Source of the DNA: DAIODI01 sp046349255
Lineage (GTDB): Bacteria; Pseudomonadota; Alphaproteobacteria; Rhizobiales; Aestuariivirgaceae
Direction: 5' to 3'
Length of the DNA: 64,000 nt
NCBI GenBank assembly: GCA_046349255.1
Contig: JAXMCR010000002.1
Coordinates: 744,001-808,000 of the forward strand
Shown here piece by piece: positions 53,498 to 64,000 of the stretch (its first letter is position 1; the number at the start of each line of letters is the position of its first letter). The notes under the pieces were generated by a model. It was not told the origin of the DNA. It did not search any database and saw only the letters and a program-made list of their open reading frames with translations. Made by a program: the position numbers and the translations under genes.

Positions 53498-53905
53498 ATG
53501 TCCAAACGGAATCCAAATCCGATCGACGTACACGTCGGAAATCGCGTCAGGATGCAGCGCATGCTGATCGGGATGAGCCAGGAAAAGCTGGGCGAACATC
53601 TCGGCCTGACGTTCCAGCAGGTTCAAAAGTACGAGAAGGGCTCGAACCGCGTCAGCGCCTCGAAGCTCTACCAGATGGCGCAAGTGCTCGGCGTGCCGGT
53701 CCAGTTCTTCTACGAGGACCTTCCGGGCGGTGGCGCCCAGGGGCAGGGCCCGGGCTTCGGCGAACAGGGCGGCCAGAGTGAGATCATGGGATTCCTCGGC
53801 TCCTCCGAAGCGATCCAGCTCAACCGCGCGTTCAGCGAGATCGTCGACCCGGCCGTGCGCCGGCGCGTGGTCGAACTCGTCAAGGCGATCGCCAAGCAGG
53901 AATAG
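53498..53905 (+). CDS. Xre family transcriptional regulator (PraR-like)
   Basis: This 135-residue helix-turn-helix regulator has its DNA-binding domain at residues 8-65 (PNPIDVHVGNRVRMQRMLIG, then SQEKLGEHLGLTFQQVQKYE). A Gly-rich linker and a short C-terminal helical part (RAFSEIVDPAVRRRVVELVKAIA) follow. This architecture and the position between lnt and metK match rhizobial PraR-type regulators, which control surface attachment and quorum-linked genes. The start at ATG 53498 gives the conserved N-terminus. The upstream region carries several palindromes. Confidence 0.88.
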   Translation: MSKRNPNPIDVHVGNRVRMQRMLIGMSQEKLGEHLGLTFQQVQKYEKGSNRVSASKLYQMAQVLGVPVQFFYEDLPGGGAQGQGPGFGEQGGQSEIMGFLGSSEAIQLNRAFSEIVDPAVRRRVVELVKAIAKQE

Positions 53906-53932
53906 CGCTCAGCGCAACCTGAAAAATTCTCA

Positions 53933-53965
53933 AACGGCGGATCGCGTCGAGCGCGGTCCGCCGTT
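53933..53965 (+). terminator. Hairpin between the Xre gene and metK
   Basis: AACGGCGGA (53933-53941) and TCCGCCGTT (53957-53965) are perfect complements with a 15-base GC-rich loop. There is no U-run. It lies 28 bases after the Xre stop and may end that message or act in the metK leader. I see no known SAM-binding riboswitch in the 206-base gap. Confidence 0.55.
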
Positions 53966-54111
53966 ACCTTGACGATCCCGACCAAGCCTGCCAGAAGATC
54001 GCGTCTCAGTGGTCGCATCGGCCACCCGCGACGCATTTCAGCGTCGACGTCAGCAGGTTTCGCAAGCAGTCGACCCGGCATCCAATCCAAATCTCCGAGG
54101 AGTACATAGGC

Positions 54112-55317
54112 GTGGCGAGGAAGAACTATCTCTTCACGAGCGAATCCGTTTCCGAAGGCCACCCCGACAAGGTGTGCGACCGGATCTCCGACGAGATCGT
54201 GGACCTGTTCTACGGCGAAGCGCTGAAGGTCGGCCTCGACCCGCGCGAGGTGCGCGTCGCCTGCGAAACGCTCGCCACCACCAACCGCGTCGTCATCGCG
54301 GGTGAATACCGCGGCCCCTCCTCGGTCACGCCGGAGCGCATCGCCGACGCCGCCCGCGAAGCGATCAAGGACATCGGCTACGAGCAGGCGGGCTTCCACT
54401 GGCGCGACGCCAAGATCGACGTGCTGCTGCACGGCCAGTCGGCCGACATCGCGCAGGGCGTCGACGCCGCCGGCAACAAGGACGTGGGCGCCGGCGACCA
54501 GGGCATCATGTTCGGCTACGCCTGCGACGAGACGCCGGAGCTCATGCCGGCCCCGATCTATTACGCCCACCGCATCCTGAAGCAGCTCTCGGAGGCGCGC
54601 CGCGCCGGCAAGGGCGATGCGATCAAGCTCGGACCCGACGCCAAGAGCCAGGTCACGGTGCAGTACAAGAACGGCAAGCCGTCCGGCGTCACGCAGATCG
54701 TCGTGTCGCACCAGCACCTGCACGAGGACCTTTCCTCCGACGACGTGCGCTCGATCGTCGAACCCTACGTGAAGAAGGCGCTGCCGAAGGGTTGGATCAC
54801 CAAGGACACCGTCTGGCACGTCAACCCGACGGGCAAGTTCTACATCGGCGGCCCGGATGGCGACTGCGGGCTGACCGGCCGCAAGATCATCGTCGACACC
54901 TACGGCGGCGCGGCCCCGCACGGCGGCGGCGCTTTTTCCGGCAAGGACCCGACGAAGGTCGACCGCTCGGCTGCCTACGCCGCCCGCTACCTCGCCAAGA
55001 ACGTGGTCGCGGCGGGTCTCGCCAAGCGCTGCACGATCCAGCTCTCCTACGCGATCGGCGTGTCGCAGCCGCTGTCGATCTACGTCGACCTGCACGACAC
55101 GGCGAAGAAGGGCGTCGACGAGCGCAAGGTCGAGAAGGCGCTCGCGAAGGTGCTCGACCTGTCGCCGCGCGGCATCCGCGAGCACCTCGGGCTCAACGCG
55201 CCGATCTACGCGCGCACCTCGGCCTACGGCCACTTCGGCCGCAAGCCCGAGAAGGACGGTGGGTTCTCTTGGGAGAAGACCGACCTCGTGGACGAACTCA
55301 AGGACCTCGTCCTCTAA
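54112..55317 (+). CDS. metK: S-adenosylmethionine synthase
   Basis: This 401-residue enzyme makes S-adenosylmethionine from methionine and ATP. Motifs are FTSESVSEGHPDKVCDRISD at the N-terminus, GAGDQGIMFGYA and GGGAFSGKDPTKVDRS (phosphate loop). The start is GTG 54112, 11 bases after GAGGAG. Length and motifs are normal. It is followed by trmB. Confidence 0.98.
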   Translation: MARKNYLFTSESVSEGHPDKVCDRISDEIVDLFYGEALKVGLDPREVRVACETLATTNRVVIAGEYRGPSSVTPERIADAAREAIKDIGYEQAGFHWRDAKIDVLLHGQSADIAQGVDAAGNKDVGAGDQGIMFGYACDETPELMPAPIYYAHRILKQLSEARRAGKGDAIKLGPDAKSQVTVQYKNGKPSGVTQIVVSHQHLHEDLSSDDVRSIVEPYVKKALPKGWITKDTVWHVNPTGKFYIGGPDGDCGLTGRKIIVDTYGGAAPHGGGAFSGKDPTKVDRSAAYAARYLAKNVVAAGLAKRCTIQLSYAIGVSQPLSIYVDLHDTAKKGVDERKVEKALAKVLDLSPRGIREHLGLNAPIYARTSAYGHFGRKPEKDGGFSWEKTDLVDELKDLVL

Positions 55318-55345
55318 GCCTGCCGACGATGAGCCGGGGTTTGCG

Positions 55346-56050
55346 ATGGCGCCCGACGCGCCGGACCTGAAGCCCCGGCACCAGTTCTACGGCCGTCGCG
55401 TCGGGCATGCGCTGCGCCCGGCGCAGGCGCGGCTGATGACCGAATTCCTGCCGACGGTTGCGTTCGCGGCCGATGATCCCCGCCTCGCTGATCCGCAAAC
55501 GCTGTTCGACCGGGGCGTCCATTCCGTTCGCCTCGAGATCGGCTTCGGCGGCGGCGAGCGCCTCGCCGCGCTCGCTGAGGCGAACCCCGACATGGGCTTC
55601 CTCGGTATCGAGCCGTTCGTCAACGGCGTTGCGAAGCTCGTTTCGGCGATCGAGGCGAAAGGACTGCGCAACGTCCGCCTCCATCATGGCGATGCGCGGG
55701 ACGTTCTCGCCGCGATCGGCGCCGGCACGCTCGACGAAGTCGCCCTCCTCTATCCCGACCCATGGCCGAAGAAGCGGCACCAGCGAAGGCGCTTCGTCCA
55801 GCCGGAGACGCTTGCCGAGATGCATCGCATGCTGAAGCCGGGCGGCGCGTTCTTCTTCGCAAGCGACATCCCCGACTACGTGGCCTGGACGCTTCAGCGC
55901 GTCCTTTCGCACGGCGGGTTCGCGTGGACGGCGCGGCGTCCCGCCGACTGGAAGGACCCGCCGCCGGATTGGGTGCGCACGCGTTACGAGGCGAAAGCCG
56001 TCCGCGAGAGCCGCACGCCCTGCTACCTCCGCTTCGAAAGGCGGACCTGA
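55346..56050 (+). CDS. trmB: tRNA (guanine(46)-N7)-methyltransferase TrmB
   Basis: This 234-residue SAM-dependent enzyme methylates G46 of tRNA. It contains LEIGFGGGERLAALAEANPD (SAM binding), FLGIEPFVNGVAKL and the TrmB signature LLYPDPWPKKRHQRRRFVQP. The start at ATG 55346 begins MAPDAPDLKPRHQFYGRR, the family N-terminus. It follows metK by 28 bases. Confidence 0.96.
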   Translation: MAPDAPDLKPRHQFYGRRVGHALRPAQARLMTEFLPTVAFAADDPRLADPQTLFDRGVHSVRLEIGFGGGERLAALAEANPDMGFLGIEPFVNGVAKLVSAIEAKGLRNVRLHHGDARDVLAAIGAGTLDEVALLYPDPWPKKRHQRRRFVQPETLAEMHRMLKPGGAFFFASDIPDYVAWTLQRVLSHGGFAWTARRPADWKDPPPDWVRTRYEAKAVRESRTPCYLRFERRT

Positions 56051-56071
56051 GATCGAGACTCGGACCAAAGG

Positions 56072-56142
56072 ATCCCCGGCTCAAGGCCGGGGATGACGGA
56101 TGACGGTTTCTCTTTCGTCATGGCCGGGCTCGACCCGGCCAT
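56072..56142. repeat. Pair of REP-like palindromic units
   Basis: Unit 1 pairs ATCCCCGGC (56072-56080) with GCCGGGGAT (56086-56094). Unit 2 pairs ATGGCCGGG (56120-56128) with CCCGGCCAT (56134-56142). Both have 5-base loops and a GAC next to the stem, and they are in opposite orientation. This is a common layout of intergenic palindromes in Rhizobiales genomes. Confidence 0.75.
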
Positions 56143-56278
56143 CCTCTGGTGCCGGACCTGATCCGCCGTCGTCTGGCGACGGCTTGCACCCGGGCCCTTG
56201 CAACAAAGGCCCTGAGGGCGTATATCGCCGCTCAAGTTCTTCATTCTCATAGCCTTCAGCGATGAAGGTACCGATGAG

Positions 56279-56305
56279 GGTGGGTCCCGCGGGGCCCGCC
56301 TTTTT
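56279..56305 (+). terminator. Terminator in the rimP leader
   Basis: GGTGGGTCC pairs with GGGCCCGCC (two G-U pairs) and is followed by TTTTTG. It lies 18 bases upstream of the rimP start, so it either ends an upstream transcript or acts as an attenuator in the leader of the nusA operon. Smaller hairpins (around 56218-56232 and 56250-56270) precede it. Confidence 0.7.
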
Positions 56306-56323
56306 GTTTGCCCGACGAGGTTC

Positions 56324-56956
56324 ATGAGCGAGACGATCAAGCACGAGACCGACGACCGCCTGCGCCGCGAGCAGGGCGTGGCGGCGCGCGTCGTCGCGAT
56401 CATCGAGCCGGCGATTGCCGACCTCGGCTACCGGCTCGTGCGCGTGAAGATGGCGGGCTCGACTCTCCAGGTGATGGCGGAGCGGCCCGACGGCTCCTTC
56501 ACCATCGACGACTGCGAAACGGTCTCGCGCCAGATCTCGCCGATGCTCGACGTCGAGGACCCGATCCCCGGCCGCTACTCGCTTGAAGTCTCCTCGCCCG
56601 GCATCGACCGGCCGCTCGTCCGTCCGTCCGACTTCGAGCGCTGGTCCGGCCACGAGGCGAAGATCGAACTCGCCGTGCCGCTTGCCGGCCGCAAGCGCTT
56701 CCGGGGCATCCTCGAAGGCTATACCGAGGGCGAGGTGCGCCTGTTCCTCGACGAGAAGGGCGAGGACGGCCAGCCGATCCTCGTCGGCGTGCCGTTCGCC
56801 GACATCCACGACGCGAAGCTGATGCTGACCGACGAGCTCATTGCTGCCACCCGCCGCACCACGCCCGCAGGCGCGGTCGGCGACGGCAGCGATTTTCCTG
56901 GTGACGTAGACGAAGACGCGGCCGAGACGCCGCCCGATGGAGTTGACCATGGCTGA
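56324..56956 (+). CDS. rimP: Ribosome maturation factor RimP
   Basis: This 210-residue protein assists 30S subunit assembly. It has the N-terminal RimP domain (IEPAIADLGYRLVRVKM and DCETVSRQISPMLDVEDPIP, VSSPGIDRPL) and a C-terminal SH3-like domain with RKRFRGILEGYTEGEVRLFL. The C-terminal 40 residues are an acidic extension. GAGG four bases before the ATG supports the start. Its stop overlaps the nusA start region. Confidence 0.97.
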   Translation: MSETIKHETDDRLRREQGVAARVVAIIEPAIADLGYRLVRVKMAGSTLQVMAERPDGSFTIDDCETVSRQISPMLDVEDPIPGRYSLEVSSPGIDRPLVRPSDFERWSGHEAKIELAVPLAGRKRFRGILEGYTEGEVRLFLDEKGEDGQPILVGVPFADIHDAKLMLTDELIAATRRTTPAGAVGDGSDFPGDVDEDAAETPPDGVDHG

Positions 56957-58574
56957 CTACGGTGTGAGCGCCAACCGGCTCGAGCTCTTGCAGATCGCCG
57001 ATGCGGTGGCGCGCGAGAAGTCGATCGACAAGCGCGTCGTGCTCGCCGCGATGGAGGACGCGATCCAGCGCGCCGCCCGCTCGCGCTACGGCGCGGAGAA
57101 CGACATCCGCGCCGAGATCGACCCGAAGACCGGCGAGACCCGCCTCAACCGCCTGCTCGAGGTGGTGGAAGCGGTCGAGAACGACGCCACCCAGATCACG
57201 CTCGCCGAGGCGGCGCGTAGAAACCCCGCCGCCCGCGTCGGGGATTTCATCGCCGAACCGCTGCCGCCGATCGACTTCGGCCGCATCGCCGCGCAGAACG
57301 CCAAGCAGGTGATCGTGCAGCGCGTGCGCGACGCCGAGCGCGAGCGCCAGTACGAGGAATACAAGGACCGTATCGGCGAGATCGTCTCGGGCGTGGTGAA
57401 GCGCGTCGAGTACGGCAACATCATCGTCGACCTCGGCCGCGGCGAAGGCATCGTGCGCCGCGACGAGGCGCTGCCGCGCGAGAACTTCCGCACCGGCGAT
57501 CGCATCCGCGCCTACATCTACGACGTGCGCCGCGAGCAGCGCGGCCCGCAGATCTTCCTGTCGCGCACCCATCCGCAGTTCATGGCGCGCCTGTTCGGCC
57601 AGGAAGTGCCGGAGATCTACGACGGCATCGTCGAGGTCGTGTCGGTGGCGCGCGATCCGGGCAGCCGCGCGAAGATCGCGGTGCGGTCGAAGGACTCCTC
57701 GATCGACCCCGTGGGCGCCTGCGTCGGCATGCGCGGCAGCCGCGTGCAGGCCGTCGTCGGTGAGCTCCAGGGCGAGAAGATCGACATCATCCCGTGGTCG
57801 CCGGACGCGGCGACGTTCATCGTCAACGCGCTCGCTCCCGCCGAGGTCGCCAAGGTCGTGCTCGACGAGGAAGCCCAGCGCATCGACGCGGTGGTGCCGG
57901 ACGAGCAGCTTTCGCTGGCGATCGGCCGGCGCGGCCAGAACGTGCGCCTTGCCTCCCAGCTTACCGGCTGGGACATCGACATCATGACCGAGGCCGAGGA
58001 ATCGGAGCGCCGCCAGAAGGAATTCGCCGATCGCACGAAGCGCTTCGTCGAGGCGCTCGACACCGACGAGATGCTGGCGCAGCTCCTCGCCTCGGAAGGC
58101 TTCGACACGGTGGAAGAGATCGCCTACGTCGACTCGAAGGAGATCGCCTCGATCGAGGGCCTCGACGAGGACACCGCAACGGAAATCCAGATGCGGGCGC
58201 GGGAATACCTCGACAAGCAGGCGGCCGAACTCGACGCGCGCCGGCGCGAGCTGGGCGTTGCCGACGAGCTGGCCGAGATCGAGGGCATTACGCCAGCGAT
58301 GCTGGTGGCGCTCGGCGAGGAAGGCATCCTCACCGTGGAAGACCTCGCCGGATGCGCAACCGACGACCTCACCGGCTGGACCGAGAAGAAGGCGGGCGAG
58401 ACGGTCAAGCACAAGGGCGCGTTCTCCGGCCTTGACGTCTCCTCGGAGGAGGCCGAGGCGCTGATCATGGCGGCGCGCATCGCTGCCGGCTGGATCGAAC
58501 CGGAGCCGGAAGCGCCGGCCGAAGAATATGCCGAAGGCGAAGAGGCTGCCGACGCGCAGCCCGGCGCCCAGTGA
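56949..58574 (+). CDS. nusA: Transcription termination/antitermination factor NusA
   Basis: This 541-residue factor modulates RNA polymerase pausing. The N-terminal RNAP-binding domain starts MADYGVSANRLELLQIADAV, then an S1 domain (IGEIVSGVVKRVEYGNIIVDL), two KH domains (GACVGMRGSRVQAVVGEL and SLAIGRRGQNVRLASQL), and the two acidic C-terminal repeats (residues about 370-510). The start is ATG 56949, overlapping the rimP stop by eight bases; an in-frame ATG 12 bases upstream adds only four residues. Confidence 0.98.
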   Translation: MADYGVSANRLELLQIADAVAREKSIDKRVVLAAMEDAIQRAARSRYGAENDIRAEIDPKTGETRLNRLLEVVEAVENDATQITLAEAARRNPAARVGDFIAEPLPPIDFGRIAAQNAKQVIVQRVRDAERERQYEEYKDRIGEIVSGVVKRVEYGNIIVDLGRGEGIVRRDEALPRENFRTGDRIRAYIYDVRREQRGPQIFLSRTHPQFMARLFGQEVPEIYDGIVEVVSVARDPGSRAKIAVRSKDSSIDPVGACVGMRGSRVQAVVGELQGEKIDIIPWSPDAATFIVNALAPAEVAKVVLDEEAQRIDAVVPDEQLSLAIGRRGQNVRLASQLTGWDIDIMTEAEESERRQKEFADRTKRFVEALDTDEMLAQLLASEGFDTVEEIAYVDSKEIASIEGLDEDTATEIQMRAREYLDKQAAELDARRRELGVADELAEIEGITPAMLVALGEEGILTVEDLAGCATDDLTGWTEKKAGETVKHKGAFSGLDVSSEEAEALIMAARIAAGWIEPEPEAPAEEYAEGEEAADAQPGAQ

Positions 58575-58596
58575 TGAGGCCCGGGGGAGAACAGGC

Positions 58597-59199
58597 TTGG
58601 CCGAACTCGACGAGGATAGCCCGGAGGTGGCGGAGCGCACCTGCATCGTCACGCGCGAGGTTCACGAACCGGACGCGCTGATCCGCTTTGCCCGCGCACC
58701 CGACGGCACCGTGGTGCCGGACGTGCGCGGCAAGCTGCCGGGGCGCGGCGTGTGGGTGGGCGCGCGGCGCACCCTTGTCGAAACGGCAGCGAAGAAACAT
58801 CTGTTCTCCAGAGGCTTCAAGGCCGAGGCGAAAGCCCCGGCCGATCTCGCGTCGCAGACCGGCGACCTGTTGAGCGAGGCTGCGCTGTCGCTGCTGGCGC
58901 TCGCCAACAAGGCGGGTCTCGCCGTCACCGGCTTCGAGAAGGTCGCCGAGAGGGCCCGTCACGGGCGTGTTGCGGTGCTGGTCGAGGCTTGCGACGGCGC
59001 CGCCGATGGCCGCCGAAAAATCGCTGCCGCAGCGGCATCTTCCGGTGGAACGACCGAGGTCGTGGAAGTTTTTACGTCGGCCCAATTGGGTTTGGCATTC
59101 GGGCTTCCAAGTGTGGTACATGCTGCCGTGGCCGAGGGCGGGCTTGCTCGCAGTTTCCTCGCGGCGGCGCGACGTTTCGAACGATACGAAGCCGCGTGA
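58597..59199 (+). CDS. YlxR (DUF448) RNA-binding protein with L7Ae-like C-terminal domain
   Basis: This 200-residue protein combines the YlxR domain (RTCIVTREVHEPDALIRFA and GRGVWVGAR) with a C-terminal L7Ae/L30e-like domain (LLALANKAGLAVTGFEKV). Function is unclear, but YlxR is reported to bind RNA and affect RNase P in some bacteria. The start is TTG 58597 after GGGGGAGA, which avoids a longer non-conserved leader. It lies in the nus operon between nusA and infB, the standard place. Confidence 0.9.
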   Translation: MAELDEDSPEVAERTCIVTREVHEPDALIRFARAPDGTVVPDVRGKLPGRGVWVGARRTLVETAAKKHLFSRGFKAEAKAPADLASQTGDLLSEAALSLLALANKAGLAVTGFEKVAERARHGRVAVLVEACDGAADGRRKIAAAAASSGGTTEVVEVFTSAQLGLAFGLPSVVHAAVAEGGLARSFLAAARRFERYEAA

Positions 59200-59229
59200 G
59201 GCTTGGCCCTTCAAGGTACAGAGAGTGGA

Positions 59230-62163
<2,934 letters not shown>

Positions 62164-62206
62164 GGCGGGAAGGCGGGTCGATCCCCGCCTCCCGACGGAC
62201 CTTGAG

Positions 62207-62599
62207 ATGAAGAAGCCACCGTCCCAGCGCCAGTTGCGCGTCGGCGAACTGATCCGCCACGAGCTTTCCGCGATCATCACCCGCGGCGAGATCGACGACG
62301 ACGTGATCGACCACGCCGGCGTCAGCGTGAACGAAGTGCAGACCTCGCCGGACTTGAAGATCGCCACCGCCTATGTGCGCCCGCTGCTTGCGGGCCACGA
62401 GAAGGAGGTGGTCGAGCACCTGAACAAGCATGCCCGCTTCATCCGGGGGCTGCTCGCGCCGAAGCTCGGCATGCGCTACATGCCCGAGCTCCGCTTCCGC
62501 TACGACACTGCGCTCGACTACGCCCAGCACATCGACGAGCTTCTGAACTCGCCGGTCGTGCGCCGCGACCTCGACAAGCCCCCTTCGGACGAAGAATAG
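62207..62599 (+). CDS. rbfA: Ribosome-binding factor A
   Basis: This 130-residue KH-fold protein helps 30S maturation and cold adaptation. Family motifs are SQRQLRVGELIRHELSAII, VSVNEVQTSPDLKIATAYV and LGMRYMPELRFRYDTALDYA. It follows infB after 43 bases and precedes truB by seven, in the conserved operon. Confidence 0.97.
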   Translation: MKKPPSQRQLRVGELIRHELSAIITRGEIDDDVIDHAGVSVNEVQTSPDLKIATAYVRPLLAGHEKEVVEHLNKHARFIRGLLAPKLGMRYMPELRFRYDTALDYAQHIDELLNSPVVRRDLDKPPSDEE

Positions 62600-62606
62600 C
62601 CCCGCC

Positions 62607-63542
62607 ATGGCCCGCCGACCGAAAGGCCGCCCGGTGGATGGCTGGGTGGTGCTCGACAAGCCGTCGCATCTCGGCTCGACGCAGGCCGTCTCGATCGTGA
62701 AGCGGCTGTTTCAGGCCCAGAAGGCGGGCCACGCCGGCACGCTTGATCCGCTCGCCTCCGGCATGCTGCCGATCGCGCTCGGCGAGGCCACCAAGACCGT
62801 GCCGTTCGCGATGGACGGGGCGAAGACCTACCGCTTCACCGTGCGCTGGGGCGAGGAGACGCCCTCCGACGACGCCGAGACCGCCCCGGAGCGCACGAGC
62901 CCCGTCCGGCCGTCCCGTTCGGAGATCGAGGCGGTGCTGCCCCGGTTCACGGGCGTCATCCTCCAGGTTCCGCCGCGGTTTTCCGCCATCAAGGTCGAGG
63001 GCGAGCGCGCCTACGACCTGGCGCGGGCCGGGGAGCGGCTGGAGCTCGAGCCGCGCGAGGTCGAGATCGAGCGGCTCGCCGTGCTCGAGATGGGGGATCT
63101 GGACCACACGGCGTTCGAGTGCGACTGCGGCCAGGGCACCTACATCCGCTCGCTTGCCCGCGACATGGGGCGCGCGCTCGGAACCTTCGGCCATATCGTT
63201 AACCTGCGCCGCACCCGGGTCGGTCCGTTCGCCGAAAGCGACATGATTCCGCTGGATAAATTGCGGGAACTCGGTCATAACGACGCCGGCCCGCAAGGGC
63301 TTATGGCCTGCCTACACCCGCTTCAGACCGCGCTGGACGACATCCCGGCGCTGGCCGTGAACCAGGTGGAAGCGGCCCGCCTCCGGCAAGGTCAGTCCGT
63401 GATCCTGCGCGGCGCGCTTCCCCCGCCCGGTACCGACGCCATCTACGTGGCCTGCCGCGGCGAACCGGTGGCGATCGCCGATCTCGATCGCGGCATGCTC
63501 AGGCCGAGGCGCGTGTTCAACGCCAACCCGGCCCGGTCCTGA
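62607..63542 (+). CDS. truB: tRNA pseudouridine(55) synthase TruB
   Basis: This 311-residue enzyme forms pseudouridine at tRNA position 55. The catalytic Asp lies in KAGHAGTLDPLASGMLPI. Other motifs are GWVVLDKPSHLGSTQAV, KTYRFTVRWGEETPSDDAET and VECGKGTYIRSL-like sequence (here CDCGQGTYIRSLARDMG). The C-terminal part carries a PUA-like region. Start ATG 62607. Confidence 0.97.
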   Translation: MARRPKGRPVDGWVVLDKPSHLGSTQAVSIVKRLFQAQKAGHAGTLDPLASGMLPIALGEATKTVPFAMDGAKTYRFTVRWGEETPSDDAETAPERTSPVRPSRSEIEAVLPRFTGVILQVPPRFSAIKVEGERAYDLARAGERLELEPREVEIERLAVLEMGDLDHTAFECDCGQGTYIRSLARDMGRALGTFGHIVNLRRTRVGPFAESDMIPLDKLRELGHNDAGPQGLMACLHPLQTALDDIPALAVNQVEAARLRQGQSVILRGALPPPGTDAIYVACRGEPVAIADLDRGMLRPRRVFNANPARS

Positions 63543-63572
63543 CGGACCTTTCGGCCACTGAAGGAGACCCCG

Positions 63573-63842
63573 ATGTCGATCACGGCCGAGCGCAAGCAGG
63601 CGCTCATCAAGGAATATTCCACCACTGGCAACGACACCGGCTCGCCCGAGGTCCAGGTCGCGCTCCTCACCGAGCGGATCAAGAACCTCACCGAGCACTT
63701 CCAGAGCCACAAGAAGGACAACCACTCGCGTCGTGGCCTTCTGAAGATGGTGAGCCAGCGTCGCGTCCTGCTCGACTACCTGAAGAAGAAGGACGACGGA
63801 CGCTATCGCGCGCTCATCGACCGTCTCGGCATTCGCCGCTGA
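63573..63842 (+). CDS. rpsO: 30S ribosomal protein S15
   Basis: This 89-residue ribosomal protein binds 16S rRNA near helix 22. The sequence is typical: YSTTGNDTGSPEVQVALLTE, HFQSHKKDNHSRRGLLKMVS and DYLKKKDDGRYRALIDRLG. GGAGA lies before the ATG. A hairpin follows at 63868, and the window ends with AAGGAAAC, a likely ribosome-binding site of pnp, which normally comes next. Confidence 0.99.
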   Translation: MSITAERKQALIKEYSTTGNDTGSPEVQVALLTERIKNLTEHFQSHKKDNHSRRGLLKMVSQRRVLLDYLKKKDDGRYRALIDRLGIRR

Positions 63843-63867
63843 CGTTCGACGTTTTGTAATTGCATGA

Positions 63868-63885
63868 GGGCGGCAGCCGCCGCCC
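63868..63885 (+). terminator. Hairpin between rpsO and pnp
   Basis: GGGCGGC (63868-63874) pairs with GCCGCCC (63879-63885) around a 4-base loop, 25 bases after the rpsO stop, without a U-run. In other bacteria this position is a processing site and weak terminator controlling pnp. Confidence 0.6.
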
Positions 63886-64000
63886 GAATCCCCTTCAAGG
63901 CGCACCGGCAATGGGGCCGGTCGCCAGGAGCCCAAACGGGGATGCCGCTCCGGTAGGCGTAATCGCGAGCTCAAGGCGGCGAAGGGCAGCATAAGGAAAC

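Noticed and set aside
53906..54111. A SAM riboswitch before metK
   Set aside because: Only one simple hairpin is seen; the conserved cores of SAM-I, SAM-II or SAM/SAH classes were not recognised.

Overview
The window is about 64 kb of a high-GC alphaproteobacterial chromosome, most likely Hyphomicrobiales (Rhizobiales). The evidence for this is the fixNOQP-fixGHI style cbb3 oxidase cluster, a heat-shock promoter with the alphaproteobacterial RpoH spacing upstream of dnaK, the order fur - miaB - phoH - ybeY - corC - lnt - Xre regulator - metK - trmB - rimP - nusA - infB, a Fur/Mur-type regulator without the CxxC metal motif, and two VPLPA-type C-terminal sorting proteins. No genus can be named from the sequence alone.

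Layout. Positions 1-6.8 kb (minus strand) hold the microaerobic respiration cluster ccoNOQP-ccoGHI, with ccoI running off the window. A palindromic Fnr/FixK box at 6792-6805 lies between ccoN and a divergent hemerythrin-hemN pair, so oxidase, oxygen/iron sensing and anaerobic haem synthesis probably share one oxygen-responsive switch. From 8.8 to 17.5 kb are an MFS transporter, a DUF1345 membrane protein, a proline-racemase-family enzyme with a Cys/Thr active-site pair, an RND efflux adaptor and pump, and an AI-2E family permease. From 17.5 to 25.2 kb is the heat-shock group dnaJ, dnaK, grpE, hrcA, with alkB divergent from dnaK. An HNH endonuclease gene next to grpE is split by an IS5-family element whose target duplication and reading frame can be reconstructed exactly. 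From 25.3 to 32.8 kb are rph, a VOC-RdgB fusion, hemW, an LpoA-like lipoprotein, rsmI, yraN, gshB, a GYD protein and dps.

At 33.95 kb the comM (yifB) gene is cut off and a lower-GC island of about 4.9 kb begins. Its left end carries a two-gene Pycsar anti-phage system (class III pyrimidine cyclase plus a PycTM-type membrane effector). Its right end carries the 3' half of a large serine recombinase. Between them are an unrecognised acidic protein, a strong inverted repeat, a small membrane protein and a sorting-signal protein. Just beyond the island lie a collapsed short-chain dehydrogenase remnant, a small secreted protein and a second sorting-signal protein. The 3' end of comM is not in the window.

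From 40.6 kb to the end the chromosome is conserved housekeeping, all on the plus strand: a hybrid histidine kinase, murJ, trpS, nfu, a tsaB-rimI fusion, fur/mur, miaB, phoH, ybeY, corC, lnt, an Xre regulator, metK, trmB, and then the translation/transcription operon rimP-nusA-ylxR-infB-rbfA-truB-rpsO, with pnp expected just outside. No rRNA, tRNA or CRISPR array was seen.
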